Notes: generated by a model not told the origin, from the letters alone. Shown: positions 10,767-19,685, numbered from the stretch's first letter. The stretch: DNA of 64,000 nucleotides from CAVQGZ01 sp963714455 (GCA_963714455.1 CAVQON010000015.1:310001-374000); one strand, 5' to 3'. Numbers and translations are program-made.

Positions 10767-10770
<4 letters not shown>

Positions 10771-12158
10771 CGACGATCGAGCGCCTGGCCGAGCTTCTCG
10801 TGCCCTGGATGCCTACCCAGCGATGGTTCGCCGGCAAGGACTGGCCGGTCACCGGGCTGCGCGTGCTCGCGCACGCGGGGTTCGAGGGCGAGCCGGCCAT
10901 CGACCACCTCGTCGTGGGCGTCGACCAGCACGCCCCCAACGGCGGCACCCGTTCGACGGCGTACCAGGTGGCAGTGAGCCGGCACGTCGAGCCGGACCCA
11001 CGCCTGGACCACGTGCTCATCGGTGAGGTGGACGGGCACTACGTCTACGACGCCCTGCACGACCGCACGGTGACGGGGAAGATCCTCGAGTCGTTCCACG
11101 ATCCGGACGACACCGGACCACTGACCTTCCACGTGGTCGAGGGGGCCGAGCTGCCCCACGACGACATGGACTCGCTGGTTCTCACCGGCGAGCAGAGCAA
11201 CACCTCCCTCGCGTTCGGCGACCAGGCGCTGCTCAAGGTCTTTCGACGCCTGGCCCCGGGCACCAACCCCGACATCGAGGTGCACACGGCGCTGGCGAGG
11301 ACGGACTGCACCGACGTCGCCCCGCTGCTGGGCTGGATCGACGGCTCGTGGACCGACCCGGCGAGCGGCGAGGCGACACTCGGGTCGCTGGCCATGATGC
11401 AGGAGTTCCTCGTCACCGCCACGGACGGCTGGAAGCTGGCGCTCACCAGCGTCGCCGACCTGTTCGCCGAGCGTGACCTGCACGCCGACGAGGTGGGCGG
11501 CGACTTCGCCGGGGAGTCGTTCCGGCTGGGCCAGGCGACGGCGTCGGTGCACACCGCGCTGCGCGCGGTGCTGCCGACCGCGACCTGGGGGACCGACGAG
11601 CTGGCCGCAGCCGCCGCCGCGATGTCGGGGCGGCTCGACGCCGCGGTCAGCGAGGTACCGGCGTTGGCCGGGCTGGCCGACGACCTGCGCAGCAGCTACG
11701 ACGCACTGGCCTCGTTGGACCGGCCGGTGCCCGTCCAGCGTGTGCACGGCGACCTTCACCTCGGCCAGGTGCTGCGGACGTCGGTGAACTGGAAGCTGAT
11801 CGACTTCGAGGGCGAGCCGGAGAAGGCCGTCGCCGAGCGCGTCGTGCTGGACTCCCCGCTGCGTGACGTGGCGGGCATGCTGCGCTCGTTCGACTACGTC
11901 GCGCTGCACACGCTGCTCGCCGAGCACGCCGACGACACCCAGCTCGCCTACCGCGCCGGCGAGTGGGCCGAGCGCAACCGCACCGCGTACCTCGACGGGT
12001 ACGCCCATGGCAGCGACGTCGACCCGGCGACGATGGCGGTGCTGCTGCGCGCGTACGAGACCGACAAGGCGGTCTACGAGCTTCTCTACGAGGCGCACAA
12101 CAGGCCGAGCTGGACCGTCATCCCGTTGACGGCCCTGGACCGACTGGCGCAAGGATGA
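10767..12158 (+). CDS. mak: maltokinase (Pep2/Mak)
   Basis: ATP-dependent maltose kinase of 463 residues making maltose 1-phosphate for GlgE. It has the aminoglycoside-phosphotransferase-like fold of the family: an N-terminal cap with the WMPTQRWFAGK motif, the catalytic loop VHGDLHLGQVLR (Brenner-type HGD) and the metal-binding LIDFEGEP. The GTG start at 10767 overlaps the treS stop (GTGA) and is preceded by a strong GGGGAGGA Shine-Dalgarno at 10752-10759, the best in this operon, suggesting efficient reinitiation. The C-terminal half is helical and rich in Ala/Glu, as in the mycobacterial enzyme (about 455 residues). Confidence 0.94.
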
Positions 12159-12192
12159 CCCGACGACCCCGCAGATGCGAGAGGCTGACCCC

Positions 12193-14388
12193 GTGACCAA
12201 GAAGAACAGCACGCCCGCGCCCGAGATCCTCGCCGTCGACACTGCCACGCTCGACGCGCTGGTGTCCGGACACTTCGCCGACCCACACTCGGTGCTGGGC
12301 CCACACCTGCACGACGGGGGCGTCACCGTGCGGGTGCTGCGCCCGATGGCCGAGAAGGTGGTCGTCACCGTCGGCGACGAGCGCTTCGAGCTCGCCCACG
12401 AGCACGCCGGCGTCTTCGTCGGGGCGCTGCCGTTCCCCGAGGTTCCCGACTACCGCCTCGACGTGACGTACTCGGGCAACACGGTTCCCACCGACGACCC
12501 GTTCCGCTTCTTGCCGACCCTCGGTGAGGTCGACCTGCACCTGGTCGGCGAGGGACGCCACGAGCAGCTCTGGCAGGTGCTCGGGTCGCACGTACGCACG
12601 TACGAGACCCTGACCGGGCCGGTGACGGGTACGTCCTTCGCCGTCTGGGCGCCGTCGGCGTCGGGGGTTCGCGTCGTCGGCGACTTCAACTACTGGGACG
12701 GGCTGGGGCACCCGATGCGCTCGCTGGGCAGCAGCGGGGTCTGGGAGCTCTTCATCCCCGACGTCGGTGACGGCACCCGGTACAAGTTCCAGGTGCTCGG
12801 CCGCGACGGCGTCTGGCGCCTCAAGGCCGACCCGATGGCCTTCGCCACCGAGATGCCGCCGTCGACAGCGTCGGTGGTGCACACCTCGCGCTTCGAGTGG
12901 AGCGACTCCACCTGGCGCGACACCCGCGCCGAGCGTGCGGTGAACGCCGGACCGATGTCGATCTACGAGGTGCACCTCGGCTCGTGGCGGCGCGGGCGCA
13001 GCTACCGCGACCTGGCCGACGAGCTGGTCAACTACGTCAAAGACCTGGGCTTCACCCACGTCGAGCTCATGCCGGTCGCCGAGCACCCCTTCGGCGGGTC
13101 GTGGGGCTACCAGGTGACCTCGTACTTCGCGCCGACCGCGCGCTTCGGCGACCCCGACGATCTGCGCTTCCTCATCGACGCGTTCCACCAGGCAGGCATC
13201 GGTGTGCTCGTGGACTGGGTGCCGGCCCACTTCCCCAAGGACGAGTGGGCGCTCGCCCGCTTCGACGGCACTCCGCTGTACGAGCACCCCGACCCGAACC
13301 GCGGCGAGCAGCCCGACTGGGGCACGCTGGTCTTCGACTTCGGCCGCCGCGAGGTGCGCAACTTCTTGGTCGCCAACGCGCTCTACTGGTTGGAGGAGTA
13401 CCACATCGACGGCCTGCGGGTGGATGCCGTGGCCTCGATGCTGTACCTCGACTACTCCCGCGAGGACGGCCAGTGGACGCCCAACATCCACGGCGGTCGC
13501 GAGAACCTTGAGGCGATCAGCTTCTTGCAGGAGATGAATGCCACTGTCTACAAGCGCCTGGCAGGCATCTCGACGATCGCCGAGGAGTCGACCTCCTGGC
13601 CGGGGGTCTCGCGTCCGACGCACGTGGGCGGGCTCGGCTTCGGCTTCAAGTGGAACATGGGGTGGATGCACGACACGCTCGGCTACATCAGCCGGGAGCC
13701 CATCTACCGGCAGTACCACCACCACCAGATGACGTTCTCGATGATGTACGCCTACACCGAGAACTTCGTGCTGCCGATCAGCCACGACGAGGTCGTCCAC
13801 GGCAAGGGGTCGCTGCTGCGCAAGATGCCCGGCGACCGCTGGCAGCAGCTGGCCAACGTCCGCGCCTACCTCGCGTTCATGTGGGCCCACCCAGGCAAGC
13901 AGCTGCTCTTCATGGGTGCCGAGCTCGGCCAGGAGTCGGAGTGGGCGGAGTCGCGCGAGCTCGACTGGTGGCTGCTCGACCACAGCGAGCACCTCGGCAT
14001 CCACCGGTCGGTGAAAGACATGAACGCCCGCTACCGCGAGAGCACCGCGCTGTGGAGCCTGGACTCCGACCCCAGCGGCTTCTCGTGGATCGACGCCAAC
14101 GACGCCTCCGGCAACGTGTTCTCGTTCCTGCGCTACGGCTCGGACGGGTCCGTGGTGGCCTGCGTGTCGAACTTTGCCGCCGTCCCGCACGAGGGGTACC
14201 GCCTCGGCCTGCCGCACGAGGGGTCGTGGAGCGAGATCCTCAACACCGACGCGGAGTCCTACGGCGGGTCCGGGGTCGGCAACCTCGGTGGCGTCGTCGC
14301 CGGCAACGAGCCCTGGCACGGCAAGCCGGCGTCGGCTGCGCTGCGGCTGCCGCCGCTGGCGACGGTGTGGCTGCGCTGGGACGGCTGA
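12193..14388 (+). CDS. glgB: 1,4-alpha-glucan branching enzyme GlgB (GH13)
   Basis: With the GTG at 12193 the protein has 731 residues, and the nucleophile and acid/base fall at D411 (GLRVDAVASMLYLDYSR) and E464 (STIAEESTSWPG), the same length and numbers as M. tuberculosis GlgB. That agreement, and a GAGAGG Shine-Dalgarno eight bases upstream, decide this start over the in-frame ATG at 12175. Domains are an N-terminal domain, CBM48 (about residues 135-220, with FAVWAPSASGVRVVGDFN), the GH13_9 barrel with PISHDEVVHGKGSLL, and a C-terminal beta domain. It creates alpha-1,6 branches in the glucan extended by GlgE and is the last gene of the glgX-glgB series. Confidence 0.96.
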   Translation: MTKKNSTPAPEILAVDTATLDALVSGHFADPHSVLGPHLHDGGVTVRVLRPMAEKVVVTVGDERFELAHEHAGVFVGALPFPEVPDYRLDVTYSGNTVPTDDPFRFLPTLGEVDLHLVGEGRHEQLWQVLGSHVRTYETLTGPVTGTSFAVWAPSASGVRVVGDFNYWDGLGHPMRSLGSSGVWELFIPDVGDGTRYKFQVLGRDGVWRLKADPMAFATEMPPSTASVVHTSRFEWSDSTWRDTRAERAVNAGPMSIYEVHLGSWRRGRSYRDLADELVNYVKDLGFTHVELMPVAEHPFGGSWGYQVTSYFAPTARFGDPDDLRFLIDAFHQAGIGVLVDWVPAHFPKDEWALARFDGTPLYEHPDPNRGEQPDWGTLVFDFGRREVRNFLVANALYWLEEYHIDGLRVDAVASMLYLDYSREDGQWTPNIHGGRENLEAISFLQEMNATVYKRLAGISTIAEESTSWPGVSRPTHVGGLGFGFKWNMGWMHDTLGYISREPIYRQYHHHQMTFSMMYAYTENFVLPISHDEVVHGKGSLLRKMPGDRWQQLANVRAYLAFMWAHPGKQLLFMGAELGQESEWAESRELDWWLLDHSEHLGIHRSVKDMNARYRESTALWSLDSDPSGFSWIDANDASGNVFSFLRYGSDGSVVACVSNFAAVPHEGYRLGLPHEGSWSEILNTDAESYGGSGVGNLGGVVAGNEPWHGKPASAALRLPPLATVWLRWDG

Positions 14389-14391
14389 CGC

Positions 14392-15210
14392 TCAGGCGTC
14401 GTCGATCGCCGACAGCAGGTCGATGACCTCGCCGACGCCGCGCCACTCGCCCAGTCGCACCAGCCGGCGCAGGTCGTCCGCCGGTCCGGCCCGGGTCAGC
14501 AGTCGCCCACCGAGGTCGGCGACGCTGCCGTCGCGGGCCTCGACCATCGCGGCCCACTCATCGTGCGGCGAGCGGGCGAGGTCCCGCGCGAACTGCCACG
14601 CGCCGGCCCTGGCCACCGTCAGGGAGAACCGCGTGAGGTCGTCGTCGGTCGACGCCAGCAGGGTGTCGGCCACCCCCAGCAGCGGTGAGGCCGCCACGAC
14701 GGCCTGCTGGCAGCGCTCCACCAGCTCGAACAGCACGTCGTTGATGGCCATGAAGTCGCTGCGCAACGACGCGCTCGGCTCCGCGGGAGTCGCACCAGCG
14801 AACTCGTCGACGGCGACCTGTGCGGCCACGACGCCCAGGTCGAGGTTGATGTGCGCGTTCATGCCGAGGCCCAGGTGCTGCACCACGAGAGGGTCCGAGG
14901 TGTCGGCCGTGGTGAAGGCGAGCGCCCACGCCCGGCTGGTCGGCTGGCCGGCCGCGTGCGCCCAGTACGCATCGGTGTAGCGCTGGGCGAAGCGCCCCAC
15001 GAACGCCTCCATGCGGCGGGCGTCGTCGAAGCGGCCGGCTTCTGCCCGACGCTGCACGGCGGCGGTGACCCGCGAGTACATCGCAGCGAAGTAGCCGTCG
15101 CGGCTGCCCTCGTCTCGGCAGACGTCGCGGATGTGGTCGAGGTCGCGGCGCACCCGCGCGAACGACTCCTCGGGCACGGAGCCCGGCGGCGGGCGCAGCG
15201 CAGGCGACAT
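14392..15210 (-). CDS. DUF5995 family protein, function unknown
   Basis: Protein of 272 residues without signal peptide or membrane segment. It is mainly helical and carries the DUF5995 hallmarks: AQRYTDAYWAH in the middle, and the conserved VQHLGLGMNAHINLDLGV with two histidines, which could form a metal or catalytic site (inference). The ATG at 15210 shares one base with the stop of the ATP-grasp gene (TGATG), so it is translated by coupling as the last gene of a minus-strand operon with two hydrolases. Its 3' end lies 3 bases from the end of glgB (convergent). No biochemical function is known to me for this family. Confidence 0.7.
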   Translation of the reverse strand: MSPALRPPPGSVPEESFARVRRDLDHIRDVCRDEGSRDGYFAAMYSRVTAAVQRRAEAGRFDDARRMEAFVGRFAQRYTDAYWAHAAGQPTSRAWALAFTTADTSDPLVVQHLGLGMNAHINLDLGVVAAQVAVDEFAGATPAEPSASLRSDFMAINDVLFELVERCQQAVVAASPLLGVADTLLASTDDDLTRFSLTVARAGAWQFARDLARSPHDEWAAMVEARDGSVADLGGRLLTRAGPADDLRRLVRLGEWRGVGEVIDLLSAIDDA

Positions 15211-16481
15211 CAGCGGGCGAGCCGGGCCGACTCGTCGCTGACCCACATGCCGATCAGACCGCGGAAGTGCGCGAGGAACTGCTCGTGCTCGTGCGCGGGG
15301 TAGGTGGCGCGGACGGTGTCGAGCAGCAGGCGGTCGAACCCCTTTCCGGCGAACCACTCCAGCGCCACCTCGTCGAGGTGGGCCAGGCGTGAGTCGCAGA
15401 AGTCGACGTAGCGCTCGGTGTCGAAGTGGGTGTCGGAGAGGCGCCGGTAGGCCGTGAGCTTCTCGCGGTACGTCAGGTCGTCTCGGTCGGCGACCGCGTA
15501 GTAGTCACGGGTGTTGAGGTCGAGCTGAGGTGCCCGTCCGGTGATGGTGCAGAAGGCCGTCCACTTCAGCAGCGCCTTCATGGCCCAGGGGAAGTAGTAG
15601 TGCAACGAGGTGACCGCCACGTCGGGGCAGGCGTTGGCGTAGTCGATCGGGTAGAGCTCTGGCCCGTCGGGGCCGTCGTGCGCCACCAGCATCTCGCACG
15701 AGTTGAAGTCCCAGCGGAAGAAGGCGTTCACCAGCTGGCTGATCGTGACGGCCTCGTCGCCCTCCTCGGCACTCAAGAAGTCGTGACGCACCTCGTACCG
15801 GTTGTGCATCGGCTCGTCGGGACGAAAACGCATCACCATCGTCTCCGGCCCGATCGACAGGGCGCGGGCGAAGACGTCGTGCGGCATCGCCGACTGCAGG
15901 TGCATGAGCATCTCGCCGGACTCGTCGTAGGCGTGGCGCAGGTCGTCGACCGAGCTCACGCGCGAGACGCCACGCCACCCTCCCCCGTCGAACGGCTTCA
16001 TGTACATGGGGTAGCCCAGGTCGCCGGCCAGTCGTTCCAGGTCGAACTCCTGGTTGTAGGCCGCCGAGGTGTACGCCCACTTCGCGTGGTCCACCGGGTT
16101 CTTGTACGGCACCAGCATGGTCTCGGGAACCTTCAGACCCAGCCGCATCATGGCGCAGTAGGCGGCGTGCTTCTCCATGGACTGGAACGTGAACGGGCTG
16201 TTCAGCAGGTACACGTCGTCCATCAGGTTGATCTTCTTCAGCCACTCCCGCGGGTGGTAGTACCAGTAGGCGAGCCGGTCGATCACCAGGTCGTGGCGGG
16301 GCTTGTCCCGCAGGTTGAAGGGCTCGATGGTCACCCGCTCCGTGTCGATCTCGTGCGTACGGCCGTGGCCGTCGGTGACCGGACCGACCGCGCGCACCAG
16401 GGCCTCGAACGCCGTGGGCCAGTCGAGCTCGGTGCCCAGCAGCAGTCCGACGAGGTGGTGAGTCGTTCGACTGTCAGGCAC
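15210..16481 (-). CDS. ATP-grasp domain protein, substrate unknown
   Basis: Protein of 423 residues. A pre-ATP-grasp region (NSPFTFQSMEKHAAY, residues 94-108) leads into an ATP-grasp fold with the adenine/phosphate-binding lysine K162 and glycine-rich loop YPMYMKPFDGGGWRGVSRV, then a RimK/MvdC-like body and the acidic strand ELYPIDYANACPD. ATP-grasp enzymes activate a carboxylate as acyl phosphate and join it to an amine or thiol; neither partner is evident here. The start is the GTG at 16481, preceded by AGGAGG, which overlaps the stop of the upstream esterase gene (TAGGAGG), a tight operon junction. About 130 C-terminal residues after the ATP-grasp fold are specific to this family. Confidence 0.72.
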   Translation of the reverse strand: MPDSRTTHHLVGLLLGTELDWPTAFEALVRAVGPVTDGHGRTHEIDTERVTIEPFNLRDKPRHDLVIDRLAYWYYHPREWLKKINLMDDVYLLNSPFTFQSMEKHAAYCAMMRLGLKVPETMLVPYKNPVDHAKWAYTSAAYNQEFDLERLAGDLGYPMYMKPFDGGGWRGVSRVSSVDDLRHAYDESGEMLMHLQSAMPHDVFARALSIGPETMVMRFRPDEPMHNRYEVRHDFLSAEEGDEAVTISQLVNAFFRWDFNSCEMLVAHDGPDGPELYPIDYANACPDVAVTSLHYYFPWAMKALLKWTAFCTITGRAPQLDLNTRDYYAVADRDDLTYREKLTAYRRLSDTHFDTERYVDFCDSRLAHLDEVALEWFAGKGFDRLLLDTVRATYPAHEHEQFLAHFRGLIGMWVSDESARLAR

Positions 16482-16489
16482 GTGTCCTC

Positions 16490-17236
16490 CTAGCAGAACC
16501 GGGGAAGATGCTTACGCAGCTGACGAGCCCACGACGACCAGTCGTGCGGGGAGTCGTCGCCCCACATGTCCAGCTCGCTGCGGATGCCCTTGTCGGCGAG
16601 CAGCCCGGCCATGTGCTGCGTCGAGGGGAGCGCACCGGTCGGGTGCACCTCCCAGGCGCCCTGCCCGACCACGAGAAGCACCGACAGGCGGGACCGCAAC
16701 CACTCCAGGTGGTCGCCGTTCAGGTGGCCGACGTAGTCGCTCGGGTTGTTGAAGTACATGGCCTGGCCCCGCTCCCCCCACCCGTGCCACGAGGCGGGGT
16801 CGAAGTTGCCGGACAGGCACATGGCGAGCGGGAAGACGTCAGCCCGCTTGAAGGCGAAGTTCAGCGCGTGGTAGGCGCCCATGCTGGCGCCGAGGGTGAT
16901 GATGTCTTCGACGCCGCCGCAGTCGTCGTGCACGCGAGGGACGACGTCGTCCAGGATCCACTGCTCGTACGCCTCGTGCTGGCGAGCCCGCTCCTCCAGC
17001 GGGAGCGACCGGTTCGACCAGCTCATCTCGTCGTTGGCGTCGACGCAGTAGAGCTTCACCCGGCCGTCCTCGATCAGGTCTTCGACCGCGGCCACCATGC
17101 CGTTGTTCTCGAAGTCCCACGCCCGACCCTGCTCGGACGGGAAGACCAGCACGGGTCGTCCCCAGTGCCCGTAGACGACCACCGTGCCGCTGGCACCCAG
17201 GCTCGGCGCCCAGACCTCGTGCGCCTCACGCCTCAT
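16490..17236 (-). CDS. alpha/beta hydrolase, esterase D/enterochelin-esterase-like
   Basis: Cytoplasmic hydrolase of 248 residues. The nucleophile is S118 in LGASMGAYHAL (GxSxG); a histidine in DDSPHDWSSW near residue 232 is the likely base. The family motif YCVDANDEMSW appears at 63-73. No signal peptide. The start is the ATG at 17236: an 8-nt spacing from a TAGGCT hexamer suggests it also has its own leaderless promoter, although the upstream hydrolase gene ends only 11 bases away. The gene is followed immediately by the ATP-grasp gene. Probable ester, thioester or lactone hydrolysis; the substrate is unknown. Confidence 0.75.
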   Translation of the reverse strand: MRREAHEVWAPSLGASGTVVVYGHWGRPVLVFPSEQGRAWDFENNGMVAAVEDLIEDGRVKLYCVDANDEMSWSNRSLPLEERARQHEAYEQWILDDVVPRVHDDCGGVEDIITLGASMGAYHALNFAFKRADVFPLAMCLSGNFDPASWHGWGERGQAMYFNNPSDYVGHLNGDHLEWLRSRLSVLLVVGQGAWEVHPTGALPSTQHMAGLLADKGIRSELDMWGDDSPHDWSSWARQLRKHLPRFC

Positions 17237-17244
17237 GGTCGGCG

Positions 17245-17250
17245 AGCCTA
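17245..17250 (-). promoter_or_regulatory. -10-like hexamer TAGGCT before the 248-residue esterase
   Basis: TAGGCT read on the minus strand, 8 nt before the ATG at 17236. It lies in the 11-base gap after (and over the last bases of) the upstream hydrolase gene, so it would be an internal promoter. Confidence 0.3.
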
Positions 17251-18306
17251 GCCTGGCGTCGGTTCGCCCCACAGCGAGCCGAGCAGGCTCGTCAGTGCCG
17301 GGTCGAGCGCGTCTCGCCACCCGACCCACGTGTGCCCGTCGGCGAAGCTCCGCCACGTCACCGACGCCCCGGCCCGACGCAGCGCGGTGACCATGGCCCG
17401 GTTGTTCTCCCAGTTCTCCTCACCCGTCCCGCAGGCGAGGACGATCGGTGTCGCGGTGGGGCATGTCGGCGCGTCCACGATGCGCTCGACGGCCGAGGCG
17501 ATGCGGTAGAACCGACCGAACTGCTGCTCGTGGCTGTCGTAGCGCATCGAGAAGTACGACCCCGACGCCAGGAAGAGTCCGCCGAACGTCCCCGGGCCTG
17601 CCAGCTCGGCGTGCAGCCCGGCCAGCGCTCCCAGCGACGCGCCGACGAGCACGGGGCGACCCATCGTGGGCCACGCGTCGAGCAGCGTCGGCACCGCGTG
17701 GTCGCTCAGCGTCCGGGCGTACGCCGGTGAGGCCGAGTACCAGGCGTCGCGGTCGAGCGGGGCCAGGAGCGCGACGCGGTGGGGCGGCAGCACTCCGGCC
17801 GCGACCATCGCGGCGCTGTAGCGGGTGACCTCGGCGTAGGCGTCCATCTCCGGGCCGTCATGCACCACCAGCATCGGTGCCGGGGCCTCGCCGAGGCCGC
17901 TGGGCGACCACACCTGCGCGGGCAGGTCGCGTCGCAGCCCTGGTCCGTGCGGCAGGTCGACCTCGACCCGTTCCCCGTCCGGGGCGTGCCAGCCGAGCCA
18001 CGCGGGCGCCTGGTACTCCGGGAACTCCAGCACGCTGTGCTCGCCGAAGACGCCGCCGACGCGGCGGGGGTTGGTCGGGTCGGGCACGAGGTGCGTGCCG
18101 CCCTGGTGGTCGCCCACCTCGAGCAGGTACTCCAACCGGTCGACCGGCGGACGCGGCAACCACAAGCCCCAGCCGTCGTCCGTACGTGCGAACGACTGGT
18201 CCGGGTACGGCGCGCGCAGGTGGTACGAGAGCCGTACCGAGGCCCACTCGCCGTCTCGGTCGGCGATGCTCAGCAGGGCGCCGGCAGACTCCACCCGAGG
18301 CGCCAT
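17248..18306 (-). CDS. enterochelin-esterase-like alpha/beta hydrolase
   Basis: Protein of 352 residues. An N-terminal immunoglobulin/CBM-like beta domain (about 20-120, as in Fes-type esterases) precedes the hydrolase fold. The nucleophile is S224 in VLVGASLGALAG, with an acidic residue expected near CGTGEENWENN and the base in FADGHTWVGW. This layout is that of the esterase family including enterochelin esterase and mycolyltransferase relatives; no signal peptide is seen, so it acts in the cytoplasm. It lies between the YbbN-like gene (15 bases upstream) and the second esterase (11 bases downstream). Two different esterases feeding an ATP-grasp protein suggest processing of one ester-containing compound, which is inference. 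Confidence 0.74.
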   Translation of the reverse strand: MAPRVESAGALLSIADRDGEWASVRLSYHLRAPYPDQSFARTDDGWGLWLPRPPVDRLEYLLEVGDHQGGTHLVPDPTNPRRVGGVFGEHSVLEFPEYQAPAWLGWHAPDGERVEVDLPHGPGLRRDLPAQVWSPSGLGEAPAPMLVVHDGPEMDAYAEVTRYSAAMVAAGVLPPHRVALLAPLDRDAWYSASPAYARTLSDHAVPTLLDAWPTMGRPVLVGASLGALAGLHAELAGPGTFGGLFLASGSYFSMRYDSHEQQFGRFYRIASAVERIVDAPTCPTATPIVLACGTGEENWENNRAMVTALRRAGASVTWRSFADGHTWVGWRDALDPALTSLLGSLWGEPTPG

Positions 18307-18321
18307 CGCAGGGTGGGAGAG

Positions 18322-19251
18322 CTAGAAGAGCGCGTTGGCCAGGGCGACGCGAGCCTTCGCCACCCGCGGGTCGTCGCCGACCAGGCCGAACAGACCGATC
18401 AGGTGTTCACGGGCCTTGGTTCGCTCGTCGTCGCTGGTGAGACGCACCGCCTCGACCATCCGGGCGAAGGCGGCGTCGAGGTCACCGGCGGCGAGGTCGG
18501 CATCGGCTGCCGCGCAGGCCGCGTCCACGTCGCTCGGGTCGGCGTCGGCCCGGGCGATCAGCGCCGGGTCGACGCCGGTCACGCGCTGCATCAGCTCGAC
18601 CTGGGCGAGCCCGGCCGTCGCGTCCGGGTCGCCCGGCATGTCGGCCAGCAGCGAGCGGAAAGCGGCAGCGGCGCCGTCGAGGTCGCCCCTGTCGATGGCG
18701 TCGGCTGCGGCGTCCCAGCGGGGGTCGATGACCTCCTCGACCGGCTCGGGCTCGACCGGTGTCGCAGCCTGAGCCGTCCCGGTGACGCCGTTGGCGTTGG
18801 CGACCTTGATCAGCTCGTCGAGGTACTGGCGCACCTGCGGCTCGGGGTAGGCCCCGTTGAACAGGGGCACCACCTGTCCGCTGATCACCCCGACGACCAT
18901 GGGGATCGACTGCACCTGGGCCGCCTGGGCGATGCGCTGGTTGGAGTCGACGTCGATCTTGGCGAGTACGAACCGGCCTCCGTACTCGGCGGCGAGGCTC
19001 TCCAGCACCGGTGAGAGCTGCTTGCACGGCCCGCACCACTCGGCCCAGAAGTCGATGACGACCGGGACGGTCTGCGACTGCACGAGCACGTCCGCCTCGA
19101 ACGTCGCCTCGGTGACGTCGAGGACGAACGGGCTTGCCTGGCCGGGTGCCGCCGCACCTGCCGCGGGCGCCGAACCGGGGGTCGGGCGGTTGCGGAGGGC
19201 GGACAGGTCGACAGCGCCGTGCAGGGCAGGTCCAAGAGGTGGCTGGCTCAT
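18322..19251 (-). CDS. thioredoxin-TPR protein, YbbN/CnoX-like chaperedoxin
   Basis: Protein of 309 residues. A proline/alanine-rich N-terminal tail (1-40) precedes a thioredoxin domain (about 41-150) with an intact WCGPC redox site at 72-76, and then a C-terminal tetratricopeptide-like helical domain. This is the layout of YbbN/CnoX, a protein that holds unfolded or oxidised substrates and passes them to chaperonins. E. coli YbbN lacks a full CxxC, whereas this one keeps it, so real disulfide exchange is likely. It is the first gene of the minus-strand series leading into the two esterases (15-base gap). The ATG at 19251 follows a GAGAAT hexamer by 6 nt. Confidence 0.85.
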   Translation of the reverse strand: MSQPPLGPALHGAVDLSALRNRPTPGSAPAAGAAAPGQASPFVLDVTEATFEADVLVQSQTVPVVIDFWAEWCGPCKQLSPVLESLAAEYGGRFVLAKIDVDSNQRIAQAAQVQSIPMVVGVISGQVVPLFNGAYPEPQVRQYLDELIKVANANGVTGTAQAATPVEPEPVEEVIDPRWDAAADAIDRGDLDGAAAAFRSLLADMPGDPDATAGLAQVELMQRVTGVDPALIARADADPSDVDAACAAADADLAAGDLDAAFARMVEAVRLTSDDERTKAREHLIGLFGLVGDDPRVAKARVALANALF

Positions 19252-19257
19252 GCGGCC

Positions 19258-19263
19258 ATTCTC
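19258..19263 (-). promoter_or_regulatory. -10-like hexamer GAGAAT before the YbbN-like gene
   Basis: GAGAAT on the minus strand, 6 nt before the ATG at 19251, no Shine-Dalgarno. Candidate leaderless promoter for the operon reaching to 14392. Confidence 0.35.
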
Positions 19264-19296
19264 GCGCGCGCCCGCCCGTGCTGGCGAACCCGGGGG

Positions 19297-19512
19297 TTAG
19301 CCGACCGGGCGTTCGGCCAGCTGCGACAGGTGCGCGGCGAGCCTGCCGGTGGTCATCAGCAACGAGGGGTCCTCGCGTAGCTCGACGACGGGCACGTCGC
19401 GCGGCAGGTCCGGGGGGACCAGGCGTAGCGCTGATGCCGGGGTGGTGACGAGGGCAGCGGTGAGCAGCCCAGCGGTGACGACGGCGGTGATGCGGCGAGC
19501 GATGGTGCTCAT
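19297..19512 (-). CDS. small secreted protein, mature form about 43 residues
   Basis: A 71-residue protein. A basic start (MSTIARR), a hydrophobic stretch (ITAVVTAGLLTAALV) and a signal-peptidase site after TTPASA give a classic Sec signal peptide; the predicted mature peptide starts LRLVPPDLPRDVP and has no cysteine. The ATG at 19512 is chosen because a GGGAG Shine-Dalgarno stands correctly before it; the open frame extends 22 codons further without one. The gene is divergent from the large LuxR/AAA regulator with a 173-base gap carrying direct repeats. I do not recognise the family. It could be a small exported factor or a signal peptide precursor, which is inference. Confidence 0.6.
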   Translation of the reverse strand: MSTIARRITAVVTAGLLTAALVTTPASALRLVPPDLPRDVPVVELREDPSLLMTTGRLAAHLSQLAERPVG

Positions 19513-19590
19513 GGTGTTCTCCCAGGACGAGGGTGGTTCTGACATCCACGAGGTTCGCGCGGCCGGGGGGGTGCGCACATGAGGCGTTGC

Positions 19591-19620
19591 TGTTCAGATT
19601 GGGCGCTGGGCTGTTTAGAT
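19591..19620. repeat. direct repeat TGTTCAGAT / TGTTTAGAT, 21-bp period
   Basis: Two near-identical nonamers (8 of 9 matches) at 19591-19599 and 19612-19620. The 21-bp period places them on the same DNA face, two helical turns apart. They stand between the divergent secreted-protein and LuxR/AAA regulator genes and are unusually AT-rich for this genome. Candidate binding site for the adjacent regulator. Confidence 0.5.
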
Positions 19621-19685
19621 GCCTGAAGGGCGTCACTACGACGGGCTGGGGCGGCTCCGTCGAGCTGGATGCGCACGGAGGTGGG

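Noticed and set aside
12118..14319. 733-codon minus-strand frame opposite glgB
   Set aside because: Shadow of glgB, which has exact catalytic residue positions on the plus strand.
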